Source of the DNA: Methanosarcina sp. KYL-1
Lineage (GTDB): Archaea > Halobacteriota > Methanosarcinia > Methanosarcinales > Methanosarcinaceae
DNA length: 45,151 nt
Reading direction: 5' to 3'
Assembly: GCF_024372725.1 (NCBI RefSeq)
Contig: NZ_VOUA01000033.1
Span: forward strand, 1-45,151
Both the position numbers and the translations under genes were made by a program. This document shows, piece after piece, positions 1 to 8,079 of the stretch. How positions within the stretch are numbered: position 1 is the stretch's first letter; every line of letters begins with the position of its first letter. The notes below the pieces were generated by a model that was not told the origin of the DNA, did not search any database, and saw only the letters and a program-made list of their open reading frames with translations.

Positions 1-1
1 G

Positions 2-88
2 TGGACAGGCTATCGGTTTTTTGCCGATAATCTTCGACAAACAGGCTTGAAGATGGGTATTGAGTTCTTAGAGCCAATACCTGGATGA
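2..88 (+). pseudogene. C-terminal tail of a gene entering from the left, possibly tnpB
   Basis: An open frame enters from before the window and gives 28 codons ending in TGA at 86-88. The tail contains TGYRFFADN and GIEFLEPIPG. I do not recognise the peptide itself. It is directly followed by hairpin DNA typical of the right end of IS200/IS605 elements, where tnpB usually ends, so a tnpB tail is the simplest guess. It could also be a chance frame. Confidence 0.3.
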
Positions 89-149
89 TTCGAGTACTCG
101 AAGGAAGCCCCTTCCTCGACTCCGAAGGAGGCAGGGAGGGGTAGTTCAC
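89..149 (+). mobile_element. Right end of an IS200/IS605-type element (tnpB/omega-RNA end)
   Basis: A perfect palindrome CGAGTACTCG (91-100) is followed by a stem CCCCTTCCT (108-116) pairing with AGGGAGGGG (133-141), then TAGTTCAC (142-149). A GC-rich hairpin ending in GGGGTAGTTCAC is the usual look of the right end behind archaeal tnpB genes. In active elements this segment is the 3' part of the omega RNA, and the guide is read from the DNA just beyond it (here from about 150). The exact end is not certain. Confidence 0.5.
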
Positions 150-191
150 TTTCCCTCAAACTTTCCTGCAGAAAAACATGGTTTTGTGTCC

Positions 192-237
192 TTTCGGAGT
201 GGAAAATTCTGTTCTTTCGGAGCGGAAGATTCTGTTC
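192..237. repeat. Two tandem 23-bp units
   Basis: The unit TTTCGGAGTGGAAAATTCTG plus TTC (192-214) is followed immediately by a near copy (215-237) with two substitutions. It lies between the IS remnant and the 3' end of cofC. No function is evident. Confidence 0.7.
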
Positions 238-264
238 GTTTGGGGGTCCGGGATGTTTAAGGGC

Positions 265-891
265 TCAAACCGGAGCCAGCCCGACCCTTCCTCTACTTAC
301 TTCGAGTCTGAACTTCCGGTTGATGTAAGCTCTTGAGGCACCTTTTCCATGTATGAGCAGCTCCACCAGGTCTTCGGGTTCATCGATGTCCGTGCCTGCA
401 AGGAACGAATCATAGACCTCGACGCTCTGCCCGGCTTCTTCCGCGATCGAACGGTGGGTCAGGAAACTTGAGCCGTAGTACCGCACACGGTAGCTGGAGG
501 GGTTCTTTATGAAAAGGACGTTTGTCCCTCCTCCTTTTCCCGGGACGATGCATACGTCCTTTCCGGTTGAGCTGATGTCTTTTATGTGGTTTGCGGAGAG
601 GAGGGGCAGGTCGGCCATAGCGATCAGGACAGGTTCTCCTGCTTTTTCGAGGTAGAGGTTGAGGGCTTCGTTCAGGTCTTTTTCATCCAGGATGACCCGG
701 GCTTTCTCCATGTCCTCAAGCCCGTACATCGAGGGGCTCAGGATATCGATATTTTCGATTCCGGCTTCCCGGAGGGAACCTATTACCTGGTTCAGCATGA
801 GCTCAACAAATTCTTCCCTCTCCTCCTGGCTCAGGACCGGGGATAATCGGGATTTTGCACCGGATTTCTTATAGGGGATTACGGCTCTCAT
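265..891 (-). CDS. cofC: CofC, 2-phospho-L-lactate guanylyltransferase
   Basis: CofC activates 2-phospho-L-lactate (or the related phospho-acid) with GTP to give the dinucleotide intermediate that CofD joins to Fo in coenzyme F420 synthesis. The 208-residue product begins MRAVIPYK, followed by the K-S-R-L-S-P nucleotide-binding stretch, and carries MADLPLL, VPGKGGGTN and FLAGTDIDEPEDL, all characteristic of the family. The frame stays open upstream, and an ATG at 966 overlaps the cofH stop (ATGA). I prefer ATG 891 because it gives the normal family N-terminus and has AGGA about 8 nt before it. It is the last gene of the minus-strand F420 cluster and ends near IS debris. Confidence 0.95.
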   Translation of the reverse strand: MRAVIPYKKSGAKSRLSPVLSQEEREEFVELMLNQVIGSLREAGIENIDILSPSMYGLEDMEKARVILDEKDLNEALNLYLEKAGEPVLIAMADLPLLSANHIKDISSTGKDVCIVPGKGGGTNVLFIKNPSSYRVRYYGSSFLTHRSIAEEAGQSVEVYDSFLAGTDIDEPEDLVELLIHGKGASRAYINRKFRLEVSRGRVGLAPV

Positions 892-962
892 CTGAATTCC
901 TGCGGTTTGTGTGCGCTTTTGTACGTAGTCGAAAGTTTTTCTCTTTTTTCCATACGCTGTTT

Positions 963-2117
963 TCATTCCCTGCTGCCTATCCCGGCTTTCTGGTAATTCG
1001 GGACCGAACCCTGGCTTTCGAGACAGCGGGGTTCTACCTGCCGGTACAGGGTGTCCCTCTGCACCGGAATCCTTCCTGCGCCTTTTATCATCCATTCGAA
1101 CTCCGCAGGAGACACGTATTCCCCGTTGCTGCCCCCTGAGGCAGTTGAGATCTGGTCTTCCATCAGGGTGCCGCCCAGGTCGTTGGCCCCGCACTGGAGG
1201 GCTACCTGGGCAAGTTTTTTCCCGAGCTTCACCCAGGTTGCCTGGATATTGTTTACATGAGTGTGCAGGATGGTCCGGGCGATTGCATGGAGCTGGAGGT
1301 CTTCAAGCCCGGTGCTCTGGAACTTTCCTGATGCGAGCATCTTTTCCCCGACCCTGTTGTTGTAGGGCAAAAAGGACATCGGGATGAGTTCGGAAAACCC
1401 GCGGGTCTCCTGCTGGATTTCACGGATGGTGAAGATGTGGTCCAGGCGCTCTTCTAAGGTTTCCACATGCCCGTACATGATGGTCGCATTGGTAGAGATC
1501 CCGGCTTTGTGGGCTGCGGTCACGGTGTCGACCCACTGCTGGGTATTTATCTTGCTCGGGCAGATGATTTTCCTTACCCTGTCTGAAAGGATTTCAGCCG
1601 AGGTCCCGGTCAGAGAGTCAATCCCGCTCTTTTTCAGTTTCCTGAGGGCTTCTTCTACGGACATGCCGGAAAGCCCAGCTGCGTAGTTCACTTCCATAGG
1701 GGACAGGGCGTGGAGGCACATATCAGGATATTCGGCTTTTATGGACTCGACGATCTCCAGGTAGAATTCCATGTCCGCTTCCGGGGTGTACCCTCCCTGG
1801 ATGCAGATTTCTACGGCTCCGGCTTTTTTTGCGTCTCCCACTTTTTTCAGGATTTCTTCTACGTTAAGGATGTAGCCTTTTTCAGTCCTGTAGGCACAGA
1901 ACCCGCAGTTTCCGACACACTTGTTTGTGATGTAGATGTTCCTGTTCACCACATAGGTGACCACGTCGCCCACAGCCAGGGCTCGCAGTTCATCGGCCAG
2001 CGCGAAAAGCTCAAACGGGTTTCCTTTGAGCAAGAGGAGAGCGTCTTCTTTTGTGCATTTCCCCTGGTGCGCCCTTTCAATGACGTCCTCGGAGATTGTC
2101 GGTTTTTTCATGTCCAT
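963..2117 (-). CDS. cofH: CofH paralog, Fo synthase subunit 2 (second copy)
   Basis: Radical SAM enzyme of the CofH family, which transfers the hydroxybenzyl group from tyrosine onto the ribityl-pyrimidine in making Fo, the F420 chromophore. The cluster-binding motif is CVGNCGFC near residue 70, followed by the ICIQGG and HVNNIQATWVKLG blocks. The product is 384 residues. TTG 2135 and ATG 2111 are alternatives; ATG 2117 has AGGA 8 nt upstream. It lies 57 bp after the other cofH and is clearly a paralog of it. It differs at conserved places, with SLTGTSAEIL where the sister has TMPGTAAEIL, and ALSPMEVNYA for SFSPMEVYHA. A tail of about 15 residues extends beyond the sister's end. Confidence 0.9.
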   Translation of the reverse strand: MDMKKPTISEDVIERAHQGKCTKEDALLLLKGNPFELFALADELRALAVGDVVTYVVNRNIYITNKCVGNCGFCAYRTEKGYILNVEEILKKVGDAKKAGAVEICIQGGYTPEADMEFYLEIVESIKAEYPDMCLHALSPMEVNYAAGLSGMSVEEALRKLKKSGIDSLTGTSAEILSDRVRKIICPSKINTQQWVDTVTAAHKAGISTNATIMYGHVETLEERLDHIFTIREIQQETRGFSELIPMSFLPYNNRVGEKMLASGKFQSTGLEDLQLHAIARTILHTHVNNIQATWVKLGKKLAQVALQCGANDLGGTLMEDQISTASGGSNGEYVSPAEFEWMIKGAGRIPVQRDTLYRQVEPRCLESQGSVPNYQKAGIGSRE

Positions 2118-2174
2118 CCGATCATTCCTGTCCAAAATTCATGTTTTCCCTGAACCGTTCCCGGATGAGCAGGT

Positions 2175-3305
2175 TTATTGGGATGCTCCGAACCGGGGCA
2201 CTTTTCCAGGATTTCCGGAAGCCAGCTCATGTATTCCTCTGTAAAGGGTAGTTCTTTCTTTCGGGACCCTGCCGGCTCCGTGGATCATCCATTCCAGCTC
2301 TTCCACAGAAATCATTTCCCCGTGGTTTGCCCCGGCTGATTTGGAGATGCTTTCTTCCATCAGGGTGCCGCCGAGGTCGTTGACCCCGCAGTGGAGGGCA
2401 AACTGGGCAAGCTTTTTCCCCAGTTTCACCCAGCTTGCCTGGATGTTATCCACATGCCTGTGGAAGAGGATTCGTGAAAGCGCATAAACCTTAAGGTCTT
2501 CCAGACCGGGGGTGGCGTATCGGCCTTCTCTTATCATTTTTTCCCCTATCGGGTTGTTGTAGGGCATGAAAGGAAGGGGCACAAACTCGGTAATGCCTCC
2601 GGTTTCTTTCTGGATCTCGCGGATAATCAGCATGTGCTCGATCCTTTCTTCGGGGGTTTCAACGTGCCCGTACATCATGGTTGCAGTGGTGGGAATCCCT
2701 GCAGCATGGGCCTGCGTAACAACATCGATCCATTCTGCGGTCTTGAGTTTCGAGGGGCAGATGATTTCACGCACACGGTCTGAAAGAATTTCGGCTGCAG
2801 TCCCGGGCATGGTGTCAAGCCCGCTCTTCTTGAGCCTGAAAAGGGCTTCTTTTACCGGGATTCCGCTGATGTGGGAGGCGTGGTAGACTTCCATCGGGGA
2901 AAAGGAGTGGATATGCATTTCCGGAAATTCGGCTTTTATGGATTCTACAATATCAAGGTAGAAGTCCAGGCCCACTTCGGGGAGCAGCCCTCCCTGGATA
3001 CAGACTTCCGTAGCTTTTGCCTCTGCGGCCACTCTTACCTTTGCAAGGATCTCTTCCAGGCTCAGGGTGTATCCTTTGTTGTCTCTGAATGCGCAGAACC
3101 CGCAGGTTCCCACACAGCGGCTTGTAAAATTGATGTTCCTGTTTACGACGTACGTGACCTCGTCTCCCACGGCAAGGGTGCGGAGCTCGTCTGCAAACCT
3201 GAAGAGTTCGAATGGCGGCACCTCCAGGAGCAGGAGGGTGTCTTCTTTAGTGCTTTTTCCCTGGTATGCGCGTTCAATGAGGTCGTCGGGGATTATACTG
3301 TCCAT
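2175..3305 (-). CDS. cofH: CofH, Fo synthase subunit 2
   Basis: Radical SAM enzyme that, with CofG, builds the deazaflavin Fo from tyrosine and the riboflavin precursor diaminouracil. The 376 residues carry the CVGTCGFC cluster motif near residue 63, EVCIQGG, FSPMEV, the TMPGTAAEILSD block and NDLGGTLMEE, so this copy looks canonical. The ATG lies 5 nt past the cofG stop, with GAGGAG 9 nt upstream of it, so cofG and cofH are probably translationally linked. The second cofH follows 57 bp downstream. Methanosarcina genomes are known to carry two cofH genes. Confidence 0.95.
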   Translation of the reverse strand: MDSIIPDDLIERAYQGKSTKEDTLLLLEVPPFELFRFADELRTLAVGDEVTYVVNRNINFTSRCVGTCGFCAFRDNKGYTLSLEEILAKVRVAAEAKATEVCIQGGLLPEVGLDFYLDIVESIKAEFPEMHIHSFSPMEVYHASHISGIPVKEALFRLKKSGLDTMPGTAAEILSDRVREIICPSKLKTAEWIDVVTQAHAAGIPTTATMMYGHVETPEERIEHMLIIREIQKETGGITEFVPLPFMPYNNPIGEKMIREGRYATPGLEDLKVYALSRILFHRHVDNIQASWVKLGKKLAQFALHCGVNDLGGTLMEESISKSAGANHGEMISVEELEWMIHGAGRVPKERTTLYRGIHELASGNPGKVPRFGASQ

Positions 3306-3310
3306 TTTTC

Positions 3311-4333
3311 TTACTCCTCTGAATTCCCGGTTCCGGGCTGTTTCCTGTAACCTTCTCTGTCAGAGAGCCGCTTGATCAGCTCTCCTATCCTTTCCGAGTA
3401 CCACCCTTCCTGCACATACCGGGGGTAGATCGGCAGTCGTTCCCTGAGGGGGATGTCTCCTAACTTCGCCTGCAGGTCTTTTACGTCTGGCCATTCGGCC
3501 TCCGGATTGATCCAGTCAATGGTAAGAGGGGAGATGCCTCCCAGGTCAGTTACCCCTTTTGCGATAAGGGCTTTTGGCTCTATCAGGTTTGGGGCTACCT
3601 GCACGGCCACTTCAGGCGGCAGGATTTCCCTGGCAAGGGATACTGCATCCATCATCTCATCCACCGTGGGCTCGGGATGCTTTTCCATGGGCGTCCCGGG
3701 TTTGGGGGCAAAGTTCTGGATAATGACTTCCTGGATATGCCCGTACTTCCTGTGCAGGCCTGCGATTGCTTCAAGGGACTCGACCCTGTCCTCCCTGCTT
3801 TCTCCTATTCCCACAAGGATGCCCGTGGTATAGGGGATCTGCAGTTTTCCGGCTTCCCGGATCGTCTCAAGCCTGCTTTCGGGAAGCTTTCCCGGGCAGT
3901 CTTTATGGGCGTCCAGGGTTGCAGTGCTCTCGAGCATCAGCCCCATGCTGGCGTTTAATGGCTTTAAGGCTTCGAGTTCGGCCCGGGTCATGACCCCGGC
4001 ATTGGTGTGGGGCAGGATCCCGATTTCGATTGCAGCTTCACTGAGACAGATGAGGTATTCCAGGGTGGAGGAATACCCCAGCTCTCCGAGCCATTTCATG
4101 TATTCGGGTAGCTCTTCGGCGTATTCTCCGAAGGTGAAAAGAGCTTCCGTGCACCCGGCCTTCACTCCGTTTTCAAGGATAAGGATTATCTCTTCGGGTT
4201 TCATGAGCCGGGCTCCGGGCTGTCCTGGCTCCCGCCGAAAACCGCAGTAGCCGCAGCGGTTCCTGCAGACATTGGTTACGGGGATGAAAACGTTTTTTGA
4301 GTAAGTTACAAAAGGTGGTTTTTCCGGTGGAAT
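3311..4333 (-). CDS. cofG: CofG, Fo synthase subunit 1 (probable ATT start)
   Basis: Radical SAM partner of CofH in Fo synthesis. Translating upstream of the first ATG (4204) gives the essential cluster motif CRNRCGYCGFRR (about 4271-4236), so the gene must start earlier. The frame is closed by TAA about 30 nt before 4333 and has no ATG, GTG or TTG between that stop and the motif. ATT at 4333-4331 has AGGTG 7 nt upstream and gives a 340-residue protein starting (M)PPEKPPFVTYSKNVFIPVT, a normal length for CofG. Other family blocks are ILVGIGES, QNFAPKPGTPM and DLGGISPLT. A sequencing error destroying an ATG is the main alternative. It lies 93 bp after the oxidoreductase gene. Confidence 0.93.
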   Translation of the reverse strand: MPPEKPPFVTYSKNVFIPVTNVCRNRCGYCGFRREPGQPGARLMKPEEIILILENGVKAGCTEALFTFGEYAEELPEYMKWLGELGYSSTLEYLICLSEAAIEIGILPHTNAGVMTRAELEALKPLNASMGLMLESTATLDAHKDCPGKLPESRLETIREAGKLQIPYTTGILVGIGESREDRVESLEAIAGLHRKYGHIQEVIIQNFAPKPGTPMEKHPEPTVDEMMDAVSLAREILPPEVAVQVAPNLIEPKALIAKGVTDLGGISPLTIDWINPEAEWPDVKDLQAKLGDIPLRERLPIYPRYVQEGWYSERIGELIKRLSDREGYRKQPGTGNSEE

Positions 4334-4426
4334 GGTAAAACACCTGCTTAGTTCTGGTTTTTATCGGAATCAGGGTTTATTCTCATCGGGTTTTGTCGTA
4401 ATCAGGGTTCATTGTAATCGGGAATT

Positions 4427-5704
4427 TCAGCCGAGGATTTTCTTCATGGTTGCAGCCACACCAAGGGCTACACCTTCGACTTCGATGCCTCCTTTGCCCT
4501 TGGCCCCGTCCCCTACGACGTAAAGCCCCGTGATCGGGGTTTCGTTTCCGGGGTCGGTGCCTGAGGCTGCCCTGTTTACGGGCCAGCCGTCATGGTATGA
4601 CTGGATGAGCAGGACTTCGTATTTTTTGCCGGGGAAGATCGCTTTCAGGTCTTTTAGCCCGAGTTCTATTTCGGCCTCCAGGTCCTTTACGTTCTCGGGA
4701 GCTACGTGCTGGTGGGACATGGTCAGGTGTCTGCCAGGCGGGGCAAGTTTCGGGTCGACCTGGGTGACTTCGTTGATCCCGTTAATCCTTTTTGCATAGG
4801 GGGTCAGCAGGACTCCGGAATGCCCGATTAGGGGCTCGGCTGCGGAAAGGCAGATCTTTATTCCGGCTGAGGGCTGGAGGGTCTCAAGCATCTCGAGGTA
4901 GCCCGCGTATTTTTCTCCGGACAGGGCTTCTCCACAGAGCCCGGCAGTTGCGGCATGCCCTATATTACTGATGACCTGGTCGGCCTCATGTTCCTCGCCG
5001 TTCACGAGGACGCCTGTAACCTTTCCGTTTTCCACCAGGATTTTCGAGACCTCGGTTTTTGTGCGGATTATCCCGCCGTTTGCTGCGATCACCGCTTCCA
5101 GGGCGTCGATCACCCCTTTGCACCCTCCCATGGGGACACCGGGGCCGCCGAAACGGTACAGGTTTTCAATAATTTCAAAGACTTCTTCTACCGGGACTTC
5201 TTCGCTTCTCAGGCTAAGGGACCAGCCGCAAAAGGAGTCCGCAAGCCTTACCAGCCATTCGTCCTTTACCTGGGTTTTGATCCAGGCCTGCAGAGTACTT
5301 CCCGCGGGACGGTTCTTTCTGGTGCTTGCTATCAAAAAAGCGGTTTTCAGGCGGTCTTTGTTGGAAAGAAGTGCAGGAAAATCGTAGAAAGGGATGTCCC
5401 TGAATCCGGCGCCGTAATCAGTACTCCCTTTTTTAAGGGGTACGCGCAGGGCTGTCTGACCTGACCGAACGATCTGCACGTCTGCTCCTACTTCTTCAAG
5501 GAGCCTGGCCAGAGGGCCTCCGGGCCCGTGGGGGAACATATGGAAAGCTCCGCTGGAAAGCTGGAAACCTTCGTACTCGAGATTTGTGAACCTGCCTCCT
5601 GTGATCGGAAGCCTTTCAAAAACTTCAACTGCATACCCTGCTTTCGAGAGCCTGGCAGCACTCAGGAGCCCACCAAGTCCGGCTCCGATAACTATCGCTT
5701 TCAT
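4427..5704 (-). CDS. FAD-dependent oxidoreductase, phytoene desaturase (CrtI)-like
   Basis: The 425-residue protein begins with a dinucleotide-binding motif, MKAIVIGAGLGGLLSAARL, followed by the acidic end of beta-2 (VEVFER) and GGR. It closes with the FAD-contact block GLYVVGDGAKGKGGIEVEG, as in the phytoene desaturase/amine oxidase superfamily. The ATG overlaps the TGA of the ferredoxin gene (ATGA), so the two are probably coupled and the ferredoxin may be the electron donor. The substrate is unknown; prenyl chains are common substrates in this superfamily. Its place between the F420 genes and fpo hints at a role in lipid or methanophenazine metabolism, which is only inference. The frame extends 17 codons upstream, inside the ferredoxin gene. 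Confidence 0.85.
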   Translation of the reverse strand: MKAIVIGAGLGGLLSAARLSKAGYAVEVFERLPITGGRFTNLEYEGFQLSSGAFHMFPHGPGGPLARLLEEVGADVQIVRSGQTALRVPLKKGSTDYGAGFRDIPFYDFPALLSNKDRLKTAFLIASTRKNRPAGSTLQAWIKTQVKDEWLVRLADSFCGWSLSLRSEEVPVEEVFEIIENLYRFGGPGVPMGGCKGVIDALEAVIAANGGIIRTKTEVSKILVENGKVTGVLVNGEEHEADQVISNIGHAATAGLCGEALSGEKYAGYLEMLETLQPSAGIKICLSAAEPLIGHSGVLLTPYAKRINGINEVTQVDPKLAPPGRHLTMSHQHVAPENVKDLEAEIELGLKDLKAIFPGKKYEVLLIQSYHDGWPVNRAASGTDPGNETPITGLYVVGDGAKGKGGIEVEGVALGVAATMKKILG

Positions 5705-5862
5705 ACCTGCACCTCTATGGCCCTGACAGGACAGTAGGGGGCACATATCCCGCATTCAATACAGGCATCTGTGGCCCTGGCTTTTCCCAGGACTTCTATT
5801 GCACCTTTCTTGCAAAAGGAAGCACACTGGCCGCACCCTACGCAGTTCTCGTTAATCTTCAT
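5701..5862 (-). CDS. Small 2x[4Fe-4S] ferredoxin
   Basis: A 53-residue protein starting MKINENCVGCGQCASFCKKG, with a second cluster motif CIECGICAPYCP. It is a minimal bacterial-type ferredoxin with two four-cysteine sets and little else. ATG 5862 follows GGTGG at good spacing; a longer frame to 5988 has no family-like sequence. It is the first gene of the minus-strand cluster and overlaps the FAD oxidoreductase by 4 nt, so it is likely that enzyme's redox partner. Confidence 0.9.
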   Translation of the reverse strand: MKINENCVGCGQCASFCKKGAIEVLGKARATDACIECGICAPYCPVRAIEVQV

Positions 5863-5894
5863 GCGATTCCACCAGATTCCTATCATGAAAGGAG

Positions 5895-5907
5895 TTATTA
5901 TAATGTG
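5895..5907 (-). promoter_or_regulatory. Candidate TATA box for the ferredoxin-oxidoreductase-cof cluster
   Basis: Read on the minus strand the site is CACATTATAATAA, with its TATA core about 35-43 nt before the ferredoxin ATG. A start of transcription 25 nt downstream would give a leader of roughly 12 nt with room for the GGTGG site. It was assigned by position and sequence only. Confidence 0.4.
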
Positions 5908-7125
5908 TTGGTATGATGTATCAGTCCCATGCATCGGCCCCTTTATGTTTTCAGGGTACAGGTCGGAGGCTTTTTTGTCTTTGTGCAATTCCCTGGCTGC
6001 CTTTAACGTGCAGTCAGCAACAATGTGCAGTCCGTAATATGTCTTTTAATTATTCCTTTATGGTTATAATATGCTGCTTTTCCATGCACCGAACATGGAG
6101 GCCTTTTAAGTGATTGGTAATATGACGGCCTTTTAAGTGATCGGTAATGTGCTGACCCATTATATACTCAGGAGGTGTCACATTTTTATCCCAAACAATT
6201 CCCGATATTTGTCCGGGTTTGTCACCAATTCGGGTATGTGATTAATTCTATTTCGCGTATTGCTGGGGATTGCCGGGATTATAATCCTGAAATGCCAGTA
6301 TAATACATACAGCTTTTTCCTTCTGCAGGGACAGAGGGGCAGAATATTGAAATCTCCTTTCTTTATGCTGTCCCGAGTGTCCTTTCCCGGATTCCCAGTT
6401 CCTCATATTTTTTTCTTTTATACTGCCCCGGAAGTCTGTGAACCTTCGGTTTTGTCATTATTATCTGTAATGTATTCAAAGGTTTTTAAGGGATTTTAAA
6501 ATAATAATTATCTATATATATTTCTTCTCCATCCTCTTTAAAATCATTGGACCTGAGGTGAATTTTTTTATATGCGCCATGACAATCTTGGGTTAACAAC
6601 CTATTTATGGTGTATATATATTTTCGCAGGCAGTATAATGCTTCCCCTACATTTTATTTTTACATTTTTGTATTTTAAAAACAGATGTTCAATTATTTCT
6701 ACTTAATATTTATATAATATTAATTATCTAGCACATAGCTATAAATAACCCCTAATTCATTTGCAGAATTAACTTGGCGGTTTGAAATCTTAATTATTAA
6801 TTATACTAATTTCATGATAATTTGACCCTGCTGCCGAAGGGTGGGACCTCCCTAACTTCTGGCGATTTATTAAAACAGTTCGGGTTTGGAAGGCAATTTT
6901 CAAACCCCGCAAAGCGTGTGCCTGTGTTCGCACAGATTCGGGTCTGTCAGAAAAACGGGTACTCGGAATGCAGGTATTACATAACAGGACCTGTATTCGT
7001 CCCGATTGCGGTTCAGGTAAAAACCACAGTCTTTCGGATACAGTTTTTTTGTCCGGGATAATAATTTATTATCCAGGTCATGCAATGCTGCAGTTTCAGA
7101 TTGCCGCACTTAGACAGGTGATACA
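5908..7125. other. 1.2-kb divergent intergenic region upstream of fpo
   Basis: I find no convincing gene here. The part from about 6480 to 6810 is strongly AT-rich and has several TATA-like runs: TCTATATATATTTC near 6511, TGTATATATATTTT near 6611 and TTTATATAATAT at 6709-6720. Any of these could serve fpo, which would then have a leader of several hundred bases. Two short open frames (6260-6499 and 6822-7061, plus) lack protein-like composition. Confidence 0.5.
6100..6152. repeat. Two direct 26-bp repeats, period 27
   Basis: GGCCTTTTAAGTGATTGGTA plus ATATGA (6100-6125) recurs at 6127-6152 with a few substitutions. It lies in the fpo/ferredoxin intergenic region and could be a regulator site pair or a simple duplication. 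Confidence 0.7.
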
Positions 7126-7500
7126 ATGTCTGGAATAATTGATAGCTACATACCGGTTGCAGTCTTTCTTGTCGTGGCGCTCATCATGCCGCCCATGACA
7201 ATGTTCATCGTAAAGCAACTGAGTCCGAGGAGCAAGGCAGCAAGCAAATACACAACATATGAATCGGGTTCCGTTCCCACCGGGACTGCAAGGATCCAGT
7301 TCAATGTTGAGTATTATCTCTATGCGATTGCTTTCGTCCTCTTTGATATTGAGGTGCTTTTCCTTTACCCCTGGGCCACGGTCTACAAGGGGCACGGGAT
7401 CACTTCAATCGCAGTAATCGAGATGGTTGTCTTTATCTTCGTACTGCTCTTCGGATACCTCTATCTCTGGAAGAAGGAGGCCCTTACATGGGTGAAGTGA
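7126..7500 (+). CDS. fpoA: FpoA, F420H2 dehydrogenase membrane subunit (NuoA-like)
   Basis: First gene of the fpo operon, which encodes the proton-pumping complex that oxidises reduced F420 and reduces methanophenazine in the cytoplasmic membrane. The 124-residue protein has three membrane segments (about 8-30, 64-84 and 94-115) and the NuoA family stretch YESGSVPTGTAR...FNVEYYLYA...FDIEVLFLYPW. CAGGTG stands 5 nt before the ATG. Its 3' end overlaps fpoB by 13 nt. Confidence 0.96.
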   Translation: MSGIIDSYIPVAVFLVVALIMPPMTMFIVKQLSPRSKAASKYTTYESGSVPTGTARIQFNVEYYLYAIAFVLFDIEVLFLYPWATVYKGHGITSIAVIEMVVFIFVLLFGYLYLWKKEALTWVK

Positions 7501-8042
7501 AGGCGAAAAAAACGAATGAATCAAAGGCCAATCAGGAAGAAGAAATCCCCGGGGTGATCACGACCACCACAAGTGCGATCCACAACTTCCTAAAGAAGAC
7601 CAAGGCTCAGGACCTGATCAACTGGGGGAGAAAAAACTCCCTCTGGTTCATGACCCAGCCCATGGGCTGCTGCGGAGTGGAAATGATCGCAACCGGCTGT
7701 GCTCACTACGACACTGACCGTTTCGGGATCATCCCGAGGAACTCCCCGAGGCACGCCGATGTCATGATCATCAGCGGCTATGTGACAAAGAAATACCTGC
7801 CAGCCTTAAAGCGGCTCTGGGAACAGATGCCTGCTCCCAAGTGGGTGATCTGCATGGGGGACTGCTCGATTAGCGGCGGCCCGTTTTACGAGTCCTACAG
7901 CACGGTGCAGAACATCGATGAACTCTTTCCTATTGATGTGTTCATTCCCGGCTGCCCGCCGAGGCCTGAAGCCCTGATCCAGGGGTTCGTGGAACTGCAG
8001 AACAAGATAATAGCCAAAAAAGACCGGGGCACGGAATATTGA
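7488..8042 (+). CDS. fpoB: FpoB, F420H2 dehydrogenase [4Fe-4S] subunit (NuoB-like)
   Basis: The 184-residue peripheral-arm subunit carries the iron-sulfur cluster closest to the membrane (N2-equivalent). The ligands are visible as GCCGVEM, CMGDC and GCPPRPE, with RNSPRHADVMIISG between them. The N-terminal 25 residues are charged and variable. The gene begins inside fpoA and ends 37 bp before fpoC. It is expected to pass electrons to methanophenazine together with FpoD and FpoH. Confidence 0.96.
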   Translation: MGEVKAKKTNESKANQEEEIPGVITTTTSAIHNFLKKTKAQDLINWGRKNSLWFMTQPMGCCGVEMIATGCAHYDTDRFGIIPRNSPRHADVMIISGYVTKKYLPALKRLWEQMPAPKWVICMGDCSISGGPFYESYSTVQNIDELFPIDVFIPGCPPRPEALIQGFVELQNKIIAKKDRGTEY

Positions 8043-8079
8043 GGTTTTTCTGAAATTTCAGAGTATTAGAGGGAAAATC

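Noticed and set aside
892-1194. N-terminal extension of cofC
   Set aside because: The extra 100 residues overlap cofH in antisense-like low-quality composition. The family N-terminus MRAVIPYK with a ribosome site fits position 891.
6822-7061. 79-codon frame just before fpoA
   Set aside because: No ribosome site, no recognisable sequence, and it lies in the probable leader.
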